Source of the DNA: Branchiostoma lanceolatum
Lineage: Eukaryota; Chordata; Leptocardii; Amphioxiformes; Branchiostomatidae
Direction: 5' to 3'
NCBI RefSeq assembly: GCF_035083965.1
Contig: NC_089738.1
Location: 16,757,734 to 16,821,733 of the forward strand
DNA length: 64,000 nt
Below the pieces are notes generated by a model, which saw only the letters and a program-made list of their open reading frames with translations, searched no databases and was not told where the DNA came from. Made by a program: the position numbers and the translations under genes. Below, in pieces: positions 11,588 to 32,463 of this stretch (positions are counted from its first letter, which is position 1; every line of letters begins with the position of its first letter).

Positions 11588-11772
11588 TGCTAGCTTATAA
11601 TTGTAATGTATATATATGGCCTCTTCTCGCATCTTGGTAATATTGTAAATATAATAAGTGTTTTTTAATAGAGGGTTTAACTAAAGCCATTAAAAATATG
11701 AAATGTTTCGCTTTGCAAAGATGTATGAAATGGGGAAACCTATATTGAATAAGTTTATAAAGCGCAGCTCTC
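11404..11772. repeat. Large palindrome of LINE sequence
   Basis: The left arm 11,404-11,564 and right arm 11,617-11,772 are near-identical reverse complements around a loop of about 52 bases. The left arm starts GAGAGCTGCGCTTTATAAAC and the right arm ends with its complement. Because the left arm is LINE coding sequence, the right arm is the same coding segment inverted. Confidence 0.85.
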
Positions 11773-12511
11773 GTTGCAAACTGTGGAAAATCCCTGAACT
11801 ATGACGGACTTATGTGAAACAACTTGAAGTAAGAATTTTACTTTGGAATATATTAAGCATAGCATAGAAGGATTTTCAATTTTTTGTGTAGCTTTCCTTT
11901 AAGGTAAGGTGTCAGTCTGCTCGTTATGTGTCAAACAAACAAATACCAGCTCTGCCTCAATGAGACAAAATTAGGCCACTTGTAGCATAGGTCAACGCAC
12001 TCAGTCAGAGTATTTGCTGTGTCGTTTCGAAGTCCATCTTGGTTTATATTTCAATCTACATGTTCTTAGCCGGCTAGGTCAGATTTTAGGATTCTCTACT
12101 GTGTGAACATCTCGAGCTAGAATCTGTGAGGAAAATATATAACCCTGCAACAGCTGAGCGGAATAAACAACGTAAGTACATTCCTTATGTTTGTAGAAAG
12201 ATTCACAGTTTGAAACGCCACACTGAGTTCGCAAAAATGTCCGTTTTTTGGGGCTCCCAGGGTTTCCCTCTGTAATAGCTTAAGCTAGTTGGGCAACCCT
12301 GGCATGTAAATACAATGCATGCCAAGCGAATAAACAACAAACAAAGTGTCCGTTTGATGATGTTAAATTTGTAAAGGAGTTTACACCAACTACTGAATAT
12401 AAACCAAATAACCCAAAACTTATACTTCGTAGTTGCACAGATACGGGGGCTGTTCACTGAGGATTTGGCCTTCGTATTCATGAAAATTAGTCACACTGCT
12501 CCAGTATCACG

Positions 12512-12862
12512 TGGCATCGTGTGGCGCAATCGGTAGTGTTTCGCCCAGAACCGGGAGGTCCCGGGTTCGAAACCCCGACATGCCCCGATGTTGTGCCCTT
12601 GGGTAAGGCACTTAACACGACTTTCCTCACTTCACCCAGGTGTGAATGGGTACCTGACTTCAGTTGGGGAAGGTCGTATTGAGGTCACCTGCTGGCGCCG
12701 AATGGCATCCTCCCAGACCCTTGCGACAGTTCCACAAAGTGCAAGTGTGGAGCAAATATGTATCTGTTCTGTATTATATGATTGTAAACCCTGCAGCAAT
12801 TCAGCACCGGCTGCCATTGCACGGGTAATTCTGATCTTCTGATCAATAAATCATTATCATTT
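12512..12862 (+). mobile_element. tRNA-derived SINE, near full length
   Basis: The tRNA-like head at 12,512-12,584 has A box TGGCGCAATCGG and B box GGTTCGAAACCC, and its ends pair (GGCAT/ATGCC). A body with GTTGTGCCCTTGGG and AAGGCACTTAACACGAC follows, then a tail rich in AATAAATCATTATCATTT. Diverged copies of the body lie at 28,080-28,345 (-), 33,055-33,190, 36,981-37,035 and 52,481-52,690. The conserved central block may correspond to one of the broadly distributed metazoan SINE core domains; that assignment is a guess. Confidence 0.75.
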
Positions 12863-13101
12863 ATCACACCTCATCACAATCTAACAGCTGTAGACGAAAG
12901 AAAAACTGCTTGGATTTCAGAAATAAAACTCGGCATGCGACGTAGGTGTCATTATTTTCTGAAATTTCAGCCTTCTGTAATAATCAGAAGTGAGCCATGC
13001 CAAATTTTCTTTGAAACACCCTCGTGATATCAGTCTCTCTCCCTCATTCAGTTCACCAGTTGCCTTTCACTGAAGCCTGTCAGAGTGCACGCGAGAGCAC
13101 C

Positions 13102-16100
13102 ATGAGTCTCCCAAGTTTCCAGGCGGTTTACTACAAAGGGGTAAAGTTTGACCCCAATCACAGCGCAGTTGCCATGGAAATGATAGAATCATTCGAAGTC
13201 AGAGACGACGACGTCTTCATCGCAGCTTACCTTAAATCGGGTAAGAATCTTTTAAGCCTTCTCTTTTCTTAGTCTTAACAGTACTATCTTCTACGTTTTG
13301 TCACGTTTTGCATAACTATAGCACCATAGAGGTACATCAATACGACACAAGCTACACCGCCATTTCGCCGTTTCGCCAGACCTCTGTGAGGCCGTGCGAG
13401 GAGGCCTTGCTACCATGACTACCAGAACCCCCACTGCACGCGAGCCTGCCCCAATTTTACGCCCCGCAATCTACATTTGCACTCAGTGGCATACGTTGTA
13501 TATCAAACATATTGACCCAAAATCTGACGAATTTCAAACTAGCCCCGAAAAACACGGCAATTGACTTTCCTGACTTCTGACCTCGAAAGCCAGCAGATCA
13601 CACAGTCAATTCCGGCCATTGGAAACCATGAAAAGATGCACTAAAAGAAGGCCTCATAAAAACCTGCATTTCAATCCCAAAAAGAATACGGAGACCTCAT
13701 GCCTCCGTGAGATATCTAAAGCTTTTGTAAATTTGTTTTATCTAAGGTTGAAATAAGCATAATCTATCTCAATTGATGGTCTTCTCTATCCATATTAGAT
13801 ATTGTATGTGTGAAAGTCCTGTCCATTGAATCCATTTCAGCGTTTCATTACTAATTGTAGTAATTATAAAAACAACTTCTACATTCACATCATCTATGTA
13901 TGGTGGTGATCACTTGAAAGTTCATCTGTGCTGGTAGAAGTCATTCTGAATCAAAGTTGAACTGCAATTGCCAACACAAAAATTGGAATCACCCAAATAT
14001 TTTGCTTATCAACTCCAGCCTTTGTCAAGGAATGAGGACTTTGCAACTATCCCTCAACAGAGACGGGGACGCCATCGACTTTCTGCAGCATATGATCCAC
14101 TGCCCACCAAGTCACGTGTTCTATCTGCATAACTTGACGTCACATAAGCATGGACTGCTCATTCCTTGACAAAGCCTGCAGCTGATCAGTCGAAAATTTG
14201 GGTTCAATTTTTGTGTTGGCAATTGGCCACTTGCATTGACATCACGGGTCAGAGGTCACAGAGGCAGGCCGCCATGTTGGGTGTCAGATTGCTGACCAAG
14301 TTGGGTGGCATTGTGCACTCAACTTCTCAAGGACATCTGTCAAACTTCCTCGATTTACACACGTATATATAGGTGATCGTGTCGCTGTACCTACACGTGT
14401 TTTGTGAACATGGTACACACTTGTGCTGCTGTTGGATGCCATAACAGGAAGAATCATGGTTGTCCTTTGTACAACTTTGATTCAGTATGCATGGTGCTGT
14501 TTGCCTTTAACCAACTTAACTTAAAACAAGAAGGCACCAAATACATTTTGAGCTTTGCTATTTCAAGACCCATTCTGCGTGAGAAAACACGGAAGAAAAA
14601 TCATTTCTTCTTTAAATCCAGGAACAACGTGGACACAGCAGATCGTGTCTCTGGTGTGTGCTGATGGCGATATCAGCGAAGTCTGCAAAGTTCCAATCCT
14701 GGAACGTACTCCCTGGCTGGAAGCTTCGGACAAGATGGGAAACAGCGAGCCCGTGCCGAAACTGCTGGAGAACGCCCCCTCCCCCCGCCTGATGAAAACC
14801 CACCTGCCCTATTACATGTTACCTCAGCAGGCCAAGGACGGGAAAGGAAAGGTACGATTAGCCAGTCCTTCAACATTTTGAACTATAGCTGTGAATGTAA
14901 CACTTTTTCGATTAGATGGAAGAAACAGTAAACGTCCTTCAATTGATCCATGTTGTTTCTTGTACTAGATTATCCACTGTGCGAGGAACGTCAAAGATGT
15001 GGTTGTTTCTTGGCACAACATGCGACGCATGTTCAACACCATTCCTTGTGGAACCTGGGAAGAAAATTTCAAGGAGTTCATTACGCCGAAAGAAGGTAAA
15101 TATAATGATCATTCGTAAAGTAAGATTCATATCTTCAGGGGACGATAGCGCGATGGAGGTCGGGCTCTGAGGTTGGGATAGAACCGTTTTCCAAACCTAT
15201 GCCCCGCCGTCTAGTTTATGGTACTGTCGCTTCCAGCTTTGTACTTCCATCAGTTAACCTCAGTCTCTTGTCATTTGACAGCTTACAACGGCTTCTGGTG
15301 GGACGTGATCCCGGAGTACTGGCGTCACAAGGATGACGTCAACATGCTCTTCATCAAGTTTGAAGACATGAAGAGGGTGAGTAGTGTTGACAAAATAGGT
15401 GACGAATGTAATAAAACAGATCTGGACTCATGGCTCTTTCCCGTCTTCATTCAATCACCGTACAAGTGCAAATCTCTCTTAATAAAAGTCTTTTGAAAAG
15501 ACCAGAATAAATTGATAAGCCATGCAATAATGGTACTCATATTCAGAATTTGATGGTAAGCAGAACGATATAGCAGTACGTCGTAGTTAAAGTGTTTCTC
15601 AGCAAGATCAGACGGAAAGCATTGATGTATCTTATGCTTAAGGATTGCTGTCCTGGTAAACGCTACTGTCAGATTGCATAATGTAACATTGTTTTGCATC
15701 TTGAAATCTCAACGGTGTACGATATGCTTAGGACCTGCGAGGCCACGTGGTGAAGATCGCTAACTTCCTGGGCAAGCCTCTGTCAGACCAGCGCATCGAT
15801 GAGGTGGTGGTCAACTGTACCTTCTCTGCTATGAAGAAGAATCCGTCGACAAATATGTCCCGTAATCCAGCAATGCAGAGGCCTTTTTTCAGCAAGGCGG
15901 AAGGAAGTGGGCTTGAGTTCATACGCAAAGGTACCGACTGTCTTCAGTGTCCTGTATTTTTTTTCAAAAAAGCGTTAGAAAGTTAATGATTCACTTTTCT
16001 CTTAGCTTTACTACGGCATAACGCCTGGCCGGTGACTACCGAATAAACCATCGAGCCAGCGACGCGAGTTCAAACGCAAACGTACAAGACGTTTACTTCC

Positions 16101-16678
16101 TTTCGTCGTCACTTCTTGACAAAAGCCGTAGTTTTGATGACTGCAAAGCTAGACGCAACCTACAGAATAATGATGATGATGATATTCTTCTTGTTCCTTT
16201 TCTATTTAATGAATCGTCAAATTTACCCGTCAATTATTCTGGTTTAGTTAAACGACTAGTTGTGTAACGTAACCGATAGTATTGATGTATTTGCGTAGAA
16301 AACCAAAATTAAGCAAATGGGTGACTTCTTTATTGCAAAAGAACATTCCAGCCAACTGGCTTACATATTTATGACAATCAGACAATTTCAAAGTGGACAT
16401 AAAACAGACCTTGCAATGCATGATTTTTAAAAAGATACAGCTTAATGTTCCTTTCACTGAACTGTATTAAACCGATTCTAAAACCAATTCTCAAAACATC
16501 ATGTAACCACAAGAAAAAGACATTACTGGCGGACCACGATATTAGGATTCTCTCGCTCTTTTCTCCAGGAGAGGTTGGTGACTGGAAGAACTGGTTCAGT
16601 CAGGAGGAGAATGAGACTCTGGAGGCGATCCACAAGGAGAAAATGGCGGGACTAAATCTGACCTTCCAGTTTGAGTAG
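13102..16678 (+). CDS. Cytosolic sulfotransferase (SULT-like)
   Basis: Six exons: 13102-13240, 14622-14851, 14969-15095, 15282-15376, 15732-15930 and 16569-16678. Splicing gives 299 residues with consistent phases and GT-AG introns. The family transfers sulfonate from PAPS to hydroxyl or amine groups of small molecules in the cytosol. The 5'-phosphosulfate loop KSGTTW (45-50) is split by intron 1. The catalytic His lies in KTHLP (His107). The 3'-phosphate loop is ARNVKDVVVS (Arg129, Ser137). RKGEVGDWK (262-270) is the second PAPS motif. Length matches vertebrate SULTs. An upstream in-frame ATG-like codon exists at 13,024, but the family start fits MSLPSF at 13,102. The dimerisation motif KxxxTVxxxE is degenerate here (Lys270, Ser274, Gln275, Glu279). 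The acceptor substrate cannot be told from sequence. Confidence 0.93.
13960..14230. repeat. Fold-back element in sulfotransferase intron 1
   Basis: Arms 13,965-14,040 and 14,156-14,228 are reverse complements (GCAATTGCCAACACAAAAATTG against its mirror; TTTGTCAAGGAATGAG against its mirror). The minus-strand reading of the left arm contains IFVLAIAV and resembles part of the unknown frame at 365-658. Confidence 0.7.
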
Positions 16679-17291
16679 TGTCTGTTATGGCAATGTCACA
16701 TCAGTTCCTCGAAGGCCGTCGTGCAATTTTTGATGTTGAAGAATTTACAAGCAGATTATGGCAGAAAGAATCGTAGACAAGGATCTAAGACAAACTTTTC
16801 TGTGACAAGATAGCTATATATCGTGATCGAATCTTGCTTTGGTTTCCATACATGCAGCTTGTATTTTGCAATACAAACCTGTTATTTTATGGCATGAGGC
16901 GGTTTACCGGATATGAAATACAAACAAAGAAAGAAAGAAAATGTGTTCACTTCACTTAAGTATTAGCTTTTAATTGAATAACATCTGCATCTTTTTTTGG
17001 TACACACGCACACAGTCACATACACACACACTCACACACACAGTCACACACGCACATGTACACACACACTCACACACACACACACACAGTCACACACGCA
17101 CATGTACACACACACACGCACACACACACAGTCACACACGCACATGTACACACACACACGCACACACACACAGTCACACACATACACACACACGGTCACA
17201 CACGCACATGTACACATACACACACTCAGTCACACACACACATACACACAGTCACACACACACAATCACACACACATACGCACACACACAC

Positions 17292-17357
<66 letters not shown>

Positions 17358-18068
17358 CATTAGAAGCTTTTCAACTCGCCAAACAAACAGTTCCATTGAG
17401 ATGTTGAATATATTTGAAAGTTCAATGACTACTTTGGGCCGAGTCTCCATTCAGAGATTACAGAGTACGAAATTGATATTTTTGATATTCACTGCGTTGC
17501 CGGGATCACACTAACAAGTGCATGATACTTTAGATGTAGTCACTGGAAATACAGGATAACAAAGTGAGATTTGTACACAACCAAATGTTTCATTCAAGAC
17601 CGACGATTCGGTGACCGTCACCTTCCTCAGGGCAATTCCGACTGGTTCTGTCATGCTTTGGTCTGTGCAGTTTCTGTTATGAAACCGTTCACGGACTGGA
17701 AAGTTGCATTTTGTCACACAGAGAGTGAATACTATTTAATGTGGAATAGAAATCCCATTGTTGTATGCAATCCATACTGGCCAACACTAAACAATAATTC
17801 CACTGGACAATCCTCTCTGTCTTTATAGTTGAATTAAGCCATCAAATCAGTACGACAGACTTAGTCCCATATATCCAATATATATATACCTCAATCATCA
17901 ACTCTTTTTGTTATCCTCTAATGTAAGATAATTTGCTTCTACTCGCAATTGAGGTAAAGCGTTACGCTTTTCCAAGTATATATTGTTAACGTACAGTGTG
18001 GCCTCGCTAGATATAGCTAAGCACACTGGGTCAGTCCCCTACTCTTCTCGTTAAGTGTGTTGGGCTCT
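16679..18068. other. Intergenic gap between convergent genes
   Basis: Holds the sulfotransferase 3' UTR (no canonical AATAAA seen), the CA-rich array (listed separately), and a repeat fragment at 17,575-17,720 with CCTCAGGGCAATTCC. A minus-strand ATTAAA (complement at 17,735-17,740) might serve the SLC3A1-like gene. No other gene is visible. Confidence 0.4.
16998..17355. repeat. (CA)n microsatellite with longer-period structure
   Basis: About 360 bases of CA repeat. CGCACATGTA interrupts it at 17,051, 17,097, 17,139 and 17,203, and CAGTCACACA recurs nearby, giving a higher-order unit of roughly 42-64 bases. It ends in a pure (CA)n run of about 60 bases. Reading frames across it encode only His-Thr repeats and are not genes. 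Confidence 0.95.
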
Positions 18069-27188
<9,120 letters not shown>

Positions 27189-28075
27189 GTTGTTCACTGA
27201 TTGTTACTGCTGAAGTCATGCGTAAAAGGCTTCAAACGAAAGGAAAGTTCTGGTGAGAACAAAGGTTTGCCAGTGTGGTCTACACCCGCCTAAATCGTCG
27301 CAATGGCGCGCACTCGAGTACAGGTTATGTTTATCGCCACGGTTGAACACAAAGGGAGGGTCAATAAAAAAAGGGGTGGGACTGCTGTAACGGAGCAAAG
27401 TTCACTTGTGTTACTTCTGACGCAATGACGTGAGATTTGTGCTAAAAATCTCAACGTTGTGGTGGTTTTCTGTAACCCTTTTCTATTGATGAATTTTAGT
27501 ATTTTCGATACATAATGAGTACCAAAAGCCAGAAAATGACGTCAATATTTGATGGGCAAATATCGTAATTCTGATTTCATTGATCAGCGTAGTGTGTGTG
27601 TGTGTTGGGGGAGCACAGGTAAACATTAACAGGTATTGCCCACCTGTTGCAAATGCGCCTGGGTGTTGCGTCAGTCTGCGCCCGGTAACCATACTATCGT
27701 GGGCTCGCCGACATATCTACGGTGCTGGGGGTGTTGTCCGCCCGCCCAGTTCATTAGTGCACGCCGGGTAAATTTTACGGGGTTCGTTTCAATAGCTTCG
27801 CTCTACGAGGCGGCGGCAACATAAAAAGGCCGACTGGAAAAGAAGGCTGCCAGAAATAGGCGTATGCAGTTAGTAGACTGGAGCTGGTAAAACATCCCTA
27901 AGTGTGAATGGTTATCAATGCATTGCGTCAGTCACATAGCCATGTTTGTGCGGGCTACTTGAAAAATGTACTAGCCATTGCCACTGTTTGGCGCAGCTCA
28001 AATAGTGTATGGGGGACTCAACATGGCAAACTGACACTCTTTTGTGATGATGAAATCTTTTTTCTTTTTATCTGA
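27189..28075. other. 5' region of the SLC3A1-like gene
   Basis: Must contain the 5' UTR and promoter on the minus strand, but no TATA box was convincing. A GACGCAATGACGTGAG segment near 27,419 is CRE/ATF-like by eye only. Upstream of about 27,580 the sequence is GT-rich, then unremarkable. Confidence 0.3.
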
Positions 28076-28079
28076 TCTT

Positions 28080-28345
28080 CTTCGTGAGCTCTAGTTGCCC
28101 TGTTTTCATTTAGTGCATTTAAATGATTAACTGTGTCTTGGGCATAGTATTGGAAGATGGAACCCGTTCCTCTCCTTCCACCGCCTTTTATCTCCTCAAC
28201 CGAAGGCAGGTACCCAGATGGAGTGTCGTGTAAAATGCTTTTCCGAATGACACAACGTCTAGCCAGGAATTGAACCCGTGACCTCTCAATCCCGTGTCCC
28301 ATATCCTAACTGAGAGGCCACCAACGCCATTAGAAGAGAATGTGG
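28080..28345 (-). mobile_element. tRNA-derived SINE, reverse copy
   Basis: On the minus strand a B box (GGGTTCAATTCC, about 28,269-28,280) is followed by GTTGTGTCATTCGGAAAAGCA. This is a diverged form of the GTTGTGCCCTTGGGAAAGGCA body of the SINE at 12,512. Confidence 0.6.
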
Positions 28346-28379
28346 TGAAACGATGACTTATAACCTTCACACTCTACCA

Positions 28380-28640
28380 AGGGCTTCAACCTGACTCAGT
28401 CTAGTCTCTACCATAGTACCGCGGGTAGCTGGAATAGTAGGCATTGGCCATATTAAAAAGTAGACTTGGGACCGCATCTGTAAGCAACGACACCTATAGC
28501 TGCAGTACAAAGCAAACCAGTCATTACTGCTCTGAGGAAGGTGACAGACGGCCACTAATACGTCGGTTGAATAAAAAAACGAAGAGCCTCTTTATTCAGC
28601 GACCTACCAACCCAGTACCTGATGGAATTATTCACAGACT
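28380..28640. repeat. Interspersed repeat, CTGAGGAAGGTGACAGACGG type
   Basis: GCATCTGTAAGCAACGACACC and TACTGCTCTGAGGAAGGTGA are shared with 22,270-22,350. Related fragments lie at 5510 and 17,620. Family unknown. Confidence 0.5.
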
Positions 28641-28649
28641 GGCCAAATC

Positions 28650-29590
28650 ATGAGGTTGAATGATTTTACAGGGGAGTTACCCAGCGTGAAGACTACCATT
28701 TGTTACCAACGGTGACCAAACATCCACCAGATGCCGTGTGTGCATTACGTCCTGGGTTCATGCTACGTATAATGTGCTTATCTGCATTACGTAAAGTTAG
28801 ACTTTGTCAGCTGCTGAGGTCACTCTACTTTCTCAGACCGCAAGGTGTGTTTCCGTTTAAAAATAGATACGGAGATGGACCACTCGTCTTATCAAGACAA
28901 ACAAACCTGCGTCATCATAAACCTGAGACAGGGCGACTGTGTGCACAGGTGGGTTAAACTGGAGAAACTGATAATTTCATGGTGTTTATTTCTTAGTTTA
29001 CTTACTTAATGTTCTCTACGTAACAAGACCTAAATGCCACTTCAGGGTACGGGTAAGGTGGCTAGAACAGGCCATGGGACAGCATGTCTTCTTATTAAAG
29101 GCAACCAGAGCAATATTAGGGCCCCAAAAATGGAATGAAAAAAAATGCTGAAATCTTTATGGTTGTGACATTTACGACCTTTGTTTAGCACATTTGTGTC
29201 ATAAATTCATACTTTGAGCATTTTAAGACGGCACCAAACCGTGTAGGATGATCCCTTAAGTTTTGCGAGCCTACAAAAACTCCGGCCACAATTTTCAGTG
29301 TGTTCTCACGTTACTATACATTGTGATAGTGTTGTTTGAACTAATAATGTATAGAAATGACTAAATAAATTGACTTTCAAAATCCGATTTTCGGGCCCTC
29401 ATTTTGCTTGGGTTTACTTTAAGTCAGAAATATCATTATTGAGACAGGCTCGATTTTGATGTTGTCGAATATTCAAGCAGTTTGTGACGTACGGCCCCAA
29501 CCAACCAACTGCCCATAAGGATCTAAGACGACCTTTCCGTGACGAGAGAGTTGATTTTTGTACGACACATGCATAACTGTGCTAAAAATG
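28650..29590. other. Gene-free stretch
   Basis: No exon, RNA gene or clear repeat seen. Confidence 0.3.
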
Positions 29591-29597
29591 CCCTTAA

Positions 29598-29888
29598 GGC
29601 TACATCAAGTAATTTTTATGGATGACGTCCTTTGGAGACCTTAAATCTATAATGCGAGAGGGCGAAAAAAAACAAAAACAAGAAGGGCCGAAAAAAACAA
29701 GATGCCTAGATTTGAAATATAATAGTCGACGACACATGTAAGGACACAAATTGAATGAGAGAACACAGTGTAACAACTAAGAATTCTTTTATTCATCATA
29801 GTTACAGGAATTTCTTGTTTTTTTTCTGGGAACAGACCAAAATCAATGCGCGCGCGGACGTCATCCATAAAAATTACTTGGTGTAGCC
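29598..29888. repeat. Fold-back repeat with GGATGACGTCC ends
   Basis: GGCTACATCAAGTAATTTTT at 29,598 mirrors AAAAATTACTTGGTGTAGCC ending at 29,888, with about 33 paired terminal bases. A diverged copy of its left half lies at 58,660-58,830, sharing TTATGGATGACATCC and ATAAGATGCCTA. Confidence 0.75.
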
Positions 29889-30125
29889 TAATATACGATC
29901 ATACGACGATCGTACTGTGAATATGACTTGGCCTTTTCACGGATGAGCTCTACGAGAAACTGTCGCTCTCTCCTTGCTCCTTTTATCTATCTCCTGTGTA
30001 AATAATGACCACTCCGTTGTTTGTCATCACTGAAAAAGATGATAAAACTTCCTCTGACCGGTAGCCACACATGTCTATCTGCTTGATATTTGTAAAAACC
30101 ACACCGTCAGCAAATATCGCTCCTT

Positions 30126-30133
30126 CATAAATA
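30126..30133 (+). promoter_or_regulatory. Putative TATA box of CUB gene A
   Basis: CATAAATA lies 59 bases upstream of the ATG. The same spacing recurs in genes B (62) and D (63), which strengthens the call. Confidence 0.5.
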
Positions 30134-30184
30134 GGCCCAACCGACGGTCCGTCCTCCCCAGTTACGACTCCCCGAGCTCTCAAG

Positions 30185-32403
30185 ATGATGTTCTTTGTTG
30201 TCGGTGTCTTTTGTCTGGCGACCATCGCCAATGGTAAGTTTGAAATCTTCATATGATGTCACATTGCTTTTTAAGGTACGGACGTGAACATTATGGGTAG
30301 TCTTTTCAAAGGACATGTACATGGTCATAATGAACTAGCCTCCACGTTTAACGTTAGTGAAATAACCTCCAAGTAATGTGAGTTTACTGACCAGGATCAG
30401 TGTTTTACTTCTGTTTTTGATGTATTTTCTGAGGGAAGCGAAGGGAAAACAACGTGGACCACAAAAAAGGACGACGAAAATTGACAAAGAAACATACGTA
30501 AAACACTGAACCGAATATAACATCTGCCTGGAGATTATCAATGCATATTCTTAACCATCTCCCTGCTGCATAAGTCTATAGCCAAATGCCTACTTCAGAG
30601 TGCTAAAGGTTAAAGAATACCTTCAAATGTGGCACTAGCAAAATGACCATTGTGTACGTACACTACTTAAGCAGTATTACCGATCAAAATCCTTTCCTCG
30701 ATGAGGGAGTGCGTCATTTAACGAAAACTTTCCTCCCAGCCCAGAATAAATGTGGCAGCATCCTGCCGGGGATCAACGGCACCGTGACCTCCCCTAACTA
30801 CCCGGACGGGTACGGACCCGACGTGGACTGCCTGTGGACCATCCCGGCACGCGGCGGGAGGATCACCGTAACCTTTCAGGTATGACGTCACCACCTACTG
30901 TAACATACGTTATATGCAGAAAATGATTTCATCAGGTCGGTAGAACACAGGATATTGGAGTTTTCTTTTTACACAACCAGTCGCTTCTTACCTGCTGACG
31001 TTTCGGTGTCTGGCACCATCAGATACCTTCAGCAGAGCTTCTGACTGGAGTACTGCTTCTCGCCGCTATAAGTAGTCGATGTAGGTGGTGCTCTTGCGGT
31101 GAGAACACAATCCCAAACGTAGCTAAGCTTGTATCCCCCCTCGTCCCGGTTCATCTGTGTCTCGCTCGCCAAAGTATGATTTAGTACTACTGCACTACAG
31201 GTTCAGGTCCGGACCTGGACCTGGACCTGGACCGGATCTGGACCTTTGTTTTCTGTACCGCTACCCACCCATACCGTAGAAGCAATCAGGGTGGCAGAAA
31301 TATGTGACTAGTCTTGGCGAATGTTACTAGGAGTTCATTTTCTTATGACGCGCAGTATGAAATATACTATTGTCTTGTTTTTCTTGCAGGACTTCGAGCT
31401 GCAGGAAGGCACCGACGGTTTCTTCGGCCTGTTCGGCGGCAGCTGCGATTATGACTACGTGGAGGTCAAAGTTGGCGACAGGTCCTACGGTGAGCTCCCT
31501 TTGCCGTGTTTGTTTTAGGTTGTTACCTCTGTAAAAACGGAGGTATTGTCTACGGTTTGTGTGTTTGTTTGTTTGTCTTGGTGTGTGTCCGCACTGTGTC
31601 TACAGTCCGAGTTTGCGATGCATAGTGGTCTAAGGTGGACTGCACATACGCACTTAGGACCGTGAAATGGCTTATTCACTTCTACTTTCACGTAAAACAA
31701 CCTAGCACACTTATCGAGAAGAGTAGGGCGTAATTGGCTGAAAACATAGAGCATCATGCTTCACCTCAGTCTAGGATGCGTTATATTTCTCGATGAATTA
31801 CTTTATTTTTCATTTACCTATTTATTGGTTTGGCTGTTCAGCACACACAGCCAGGGCTGCCCAACTAGCCCATTTCTATAGCAAAGGTCTAGCCCTGCTG
31901 ACAAAGACAAGACATTACAATGGGATTTTTTACATGGAGAGCATAACGGGCTATAACAATATTCTAAATACATGTTTATAAAAACTATTCTATATAGATT
32001 AATTACTTTCTTCCTCTCCAATTAGGCACTTACTGTGGCACCAGACTGCCCGGCTCTATCTCTGCCAATCAGGACGTCCACATACACTTTGTCTCCGACG
32101 CCACCGTCAACGCCAAGGGCTTCAAGTTCCAGTTCAAGATTGACCACACGGGAAACACACCTTGCGGAACACACCTGACCGACAACTATGGCGTAGTCAC
32201 TTCACCCAAGTAAATACGTGTTACGGTATTCTTTCGCTTTAAGTCAATTTTTTTTCTGAGCAGAAAAGAAACAACGGAAAATGTGGTGAAAAAAAGTTTT
32301 AGGGCAAATGTTAGCGCTAAAAGTTGTCAAGAAGACCAAGGAATAAAGCTGTAGACATTATTCCTTTGTCTGATTAGAGCGATAATACATACCCGTATAA
32401 TAC

Positions 32404-32463
<60 letters not shown>

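Noticed and set aside
12512-12584. Functional tRNA gene
   Set aside because: The anticodon stem is poor and a SINE body follows directly; other copies show it is a SINE head.
16974-17514. Long plus-strand frames of His-Thr repeats
   Set aside because: They are translations of (CA)n microsatellite in several frames at once.
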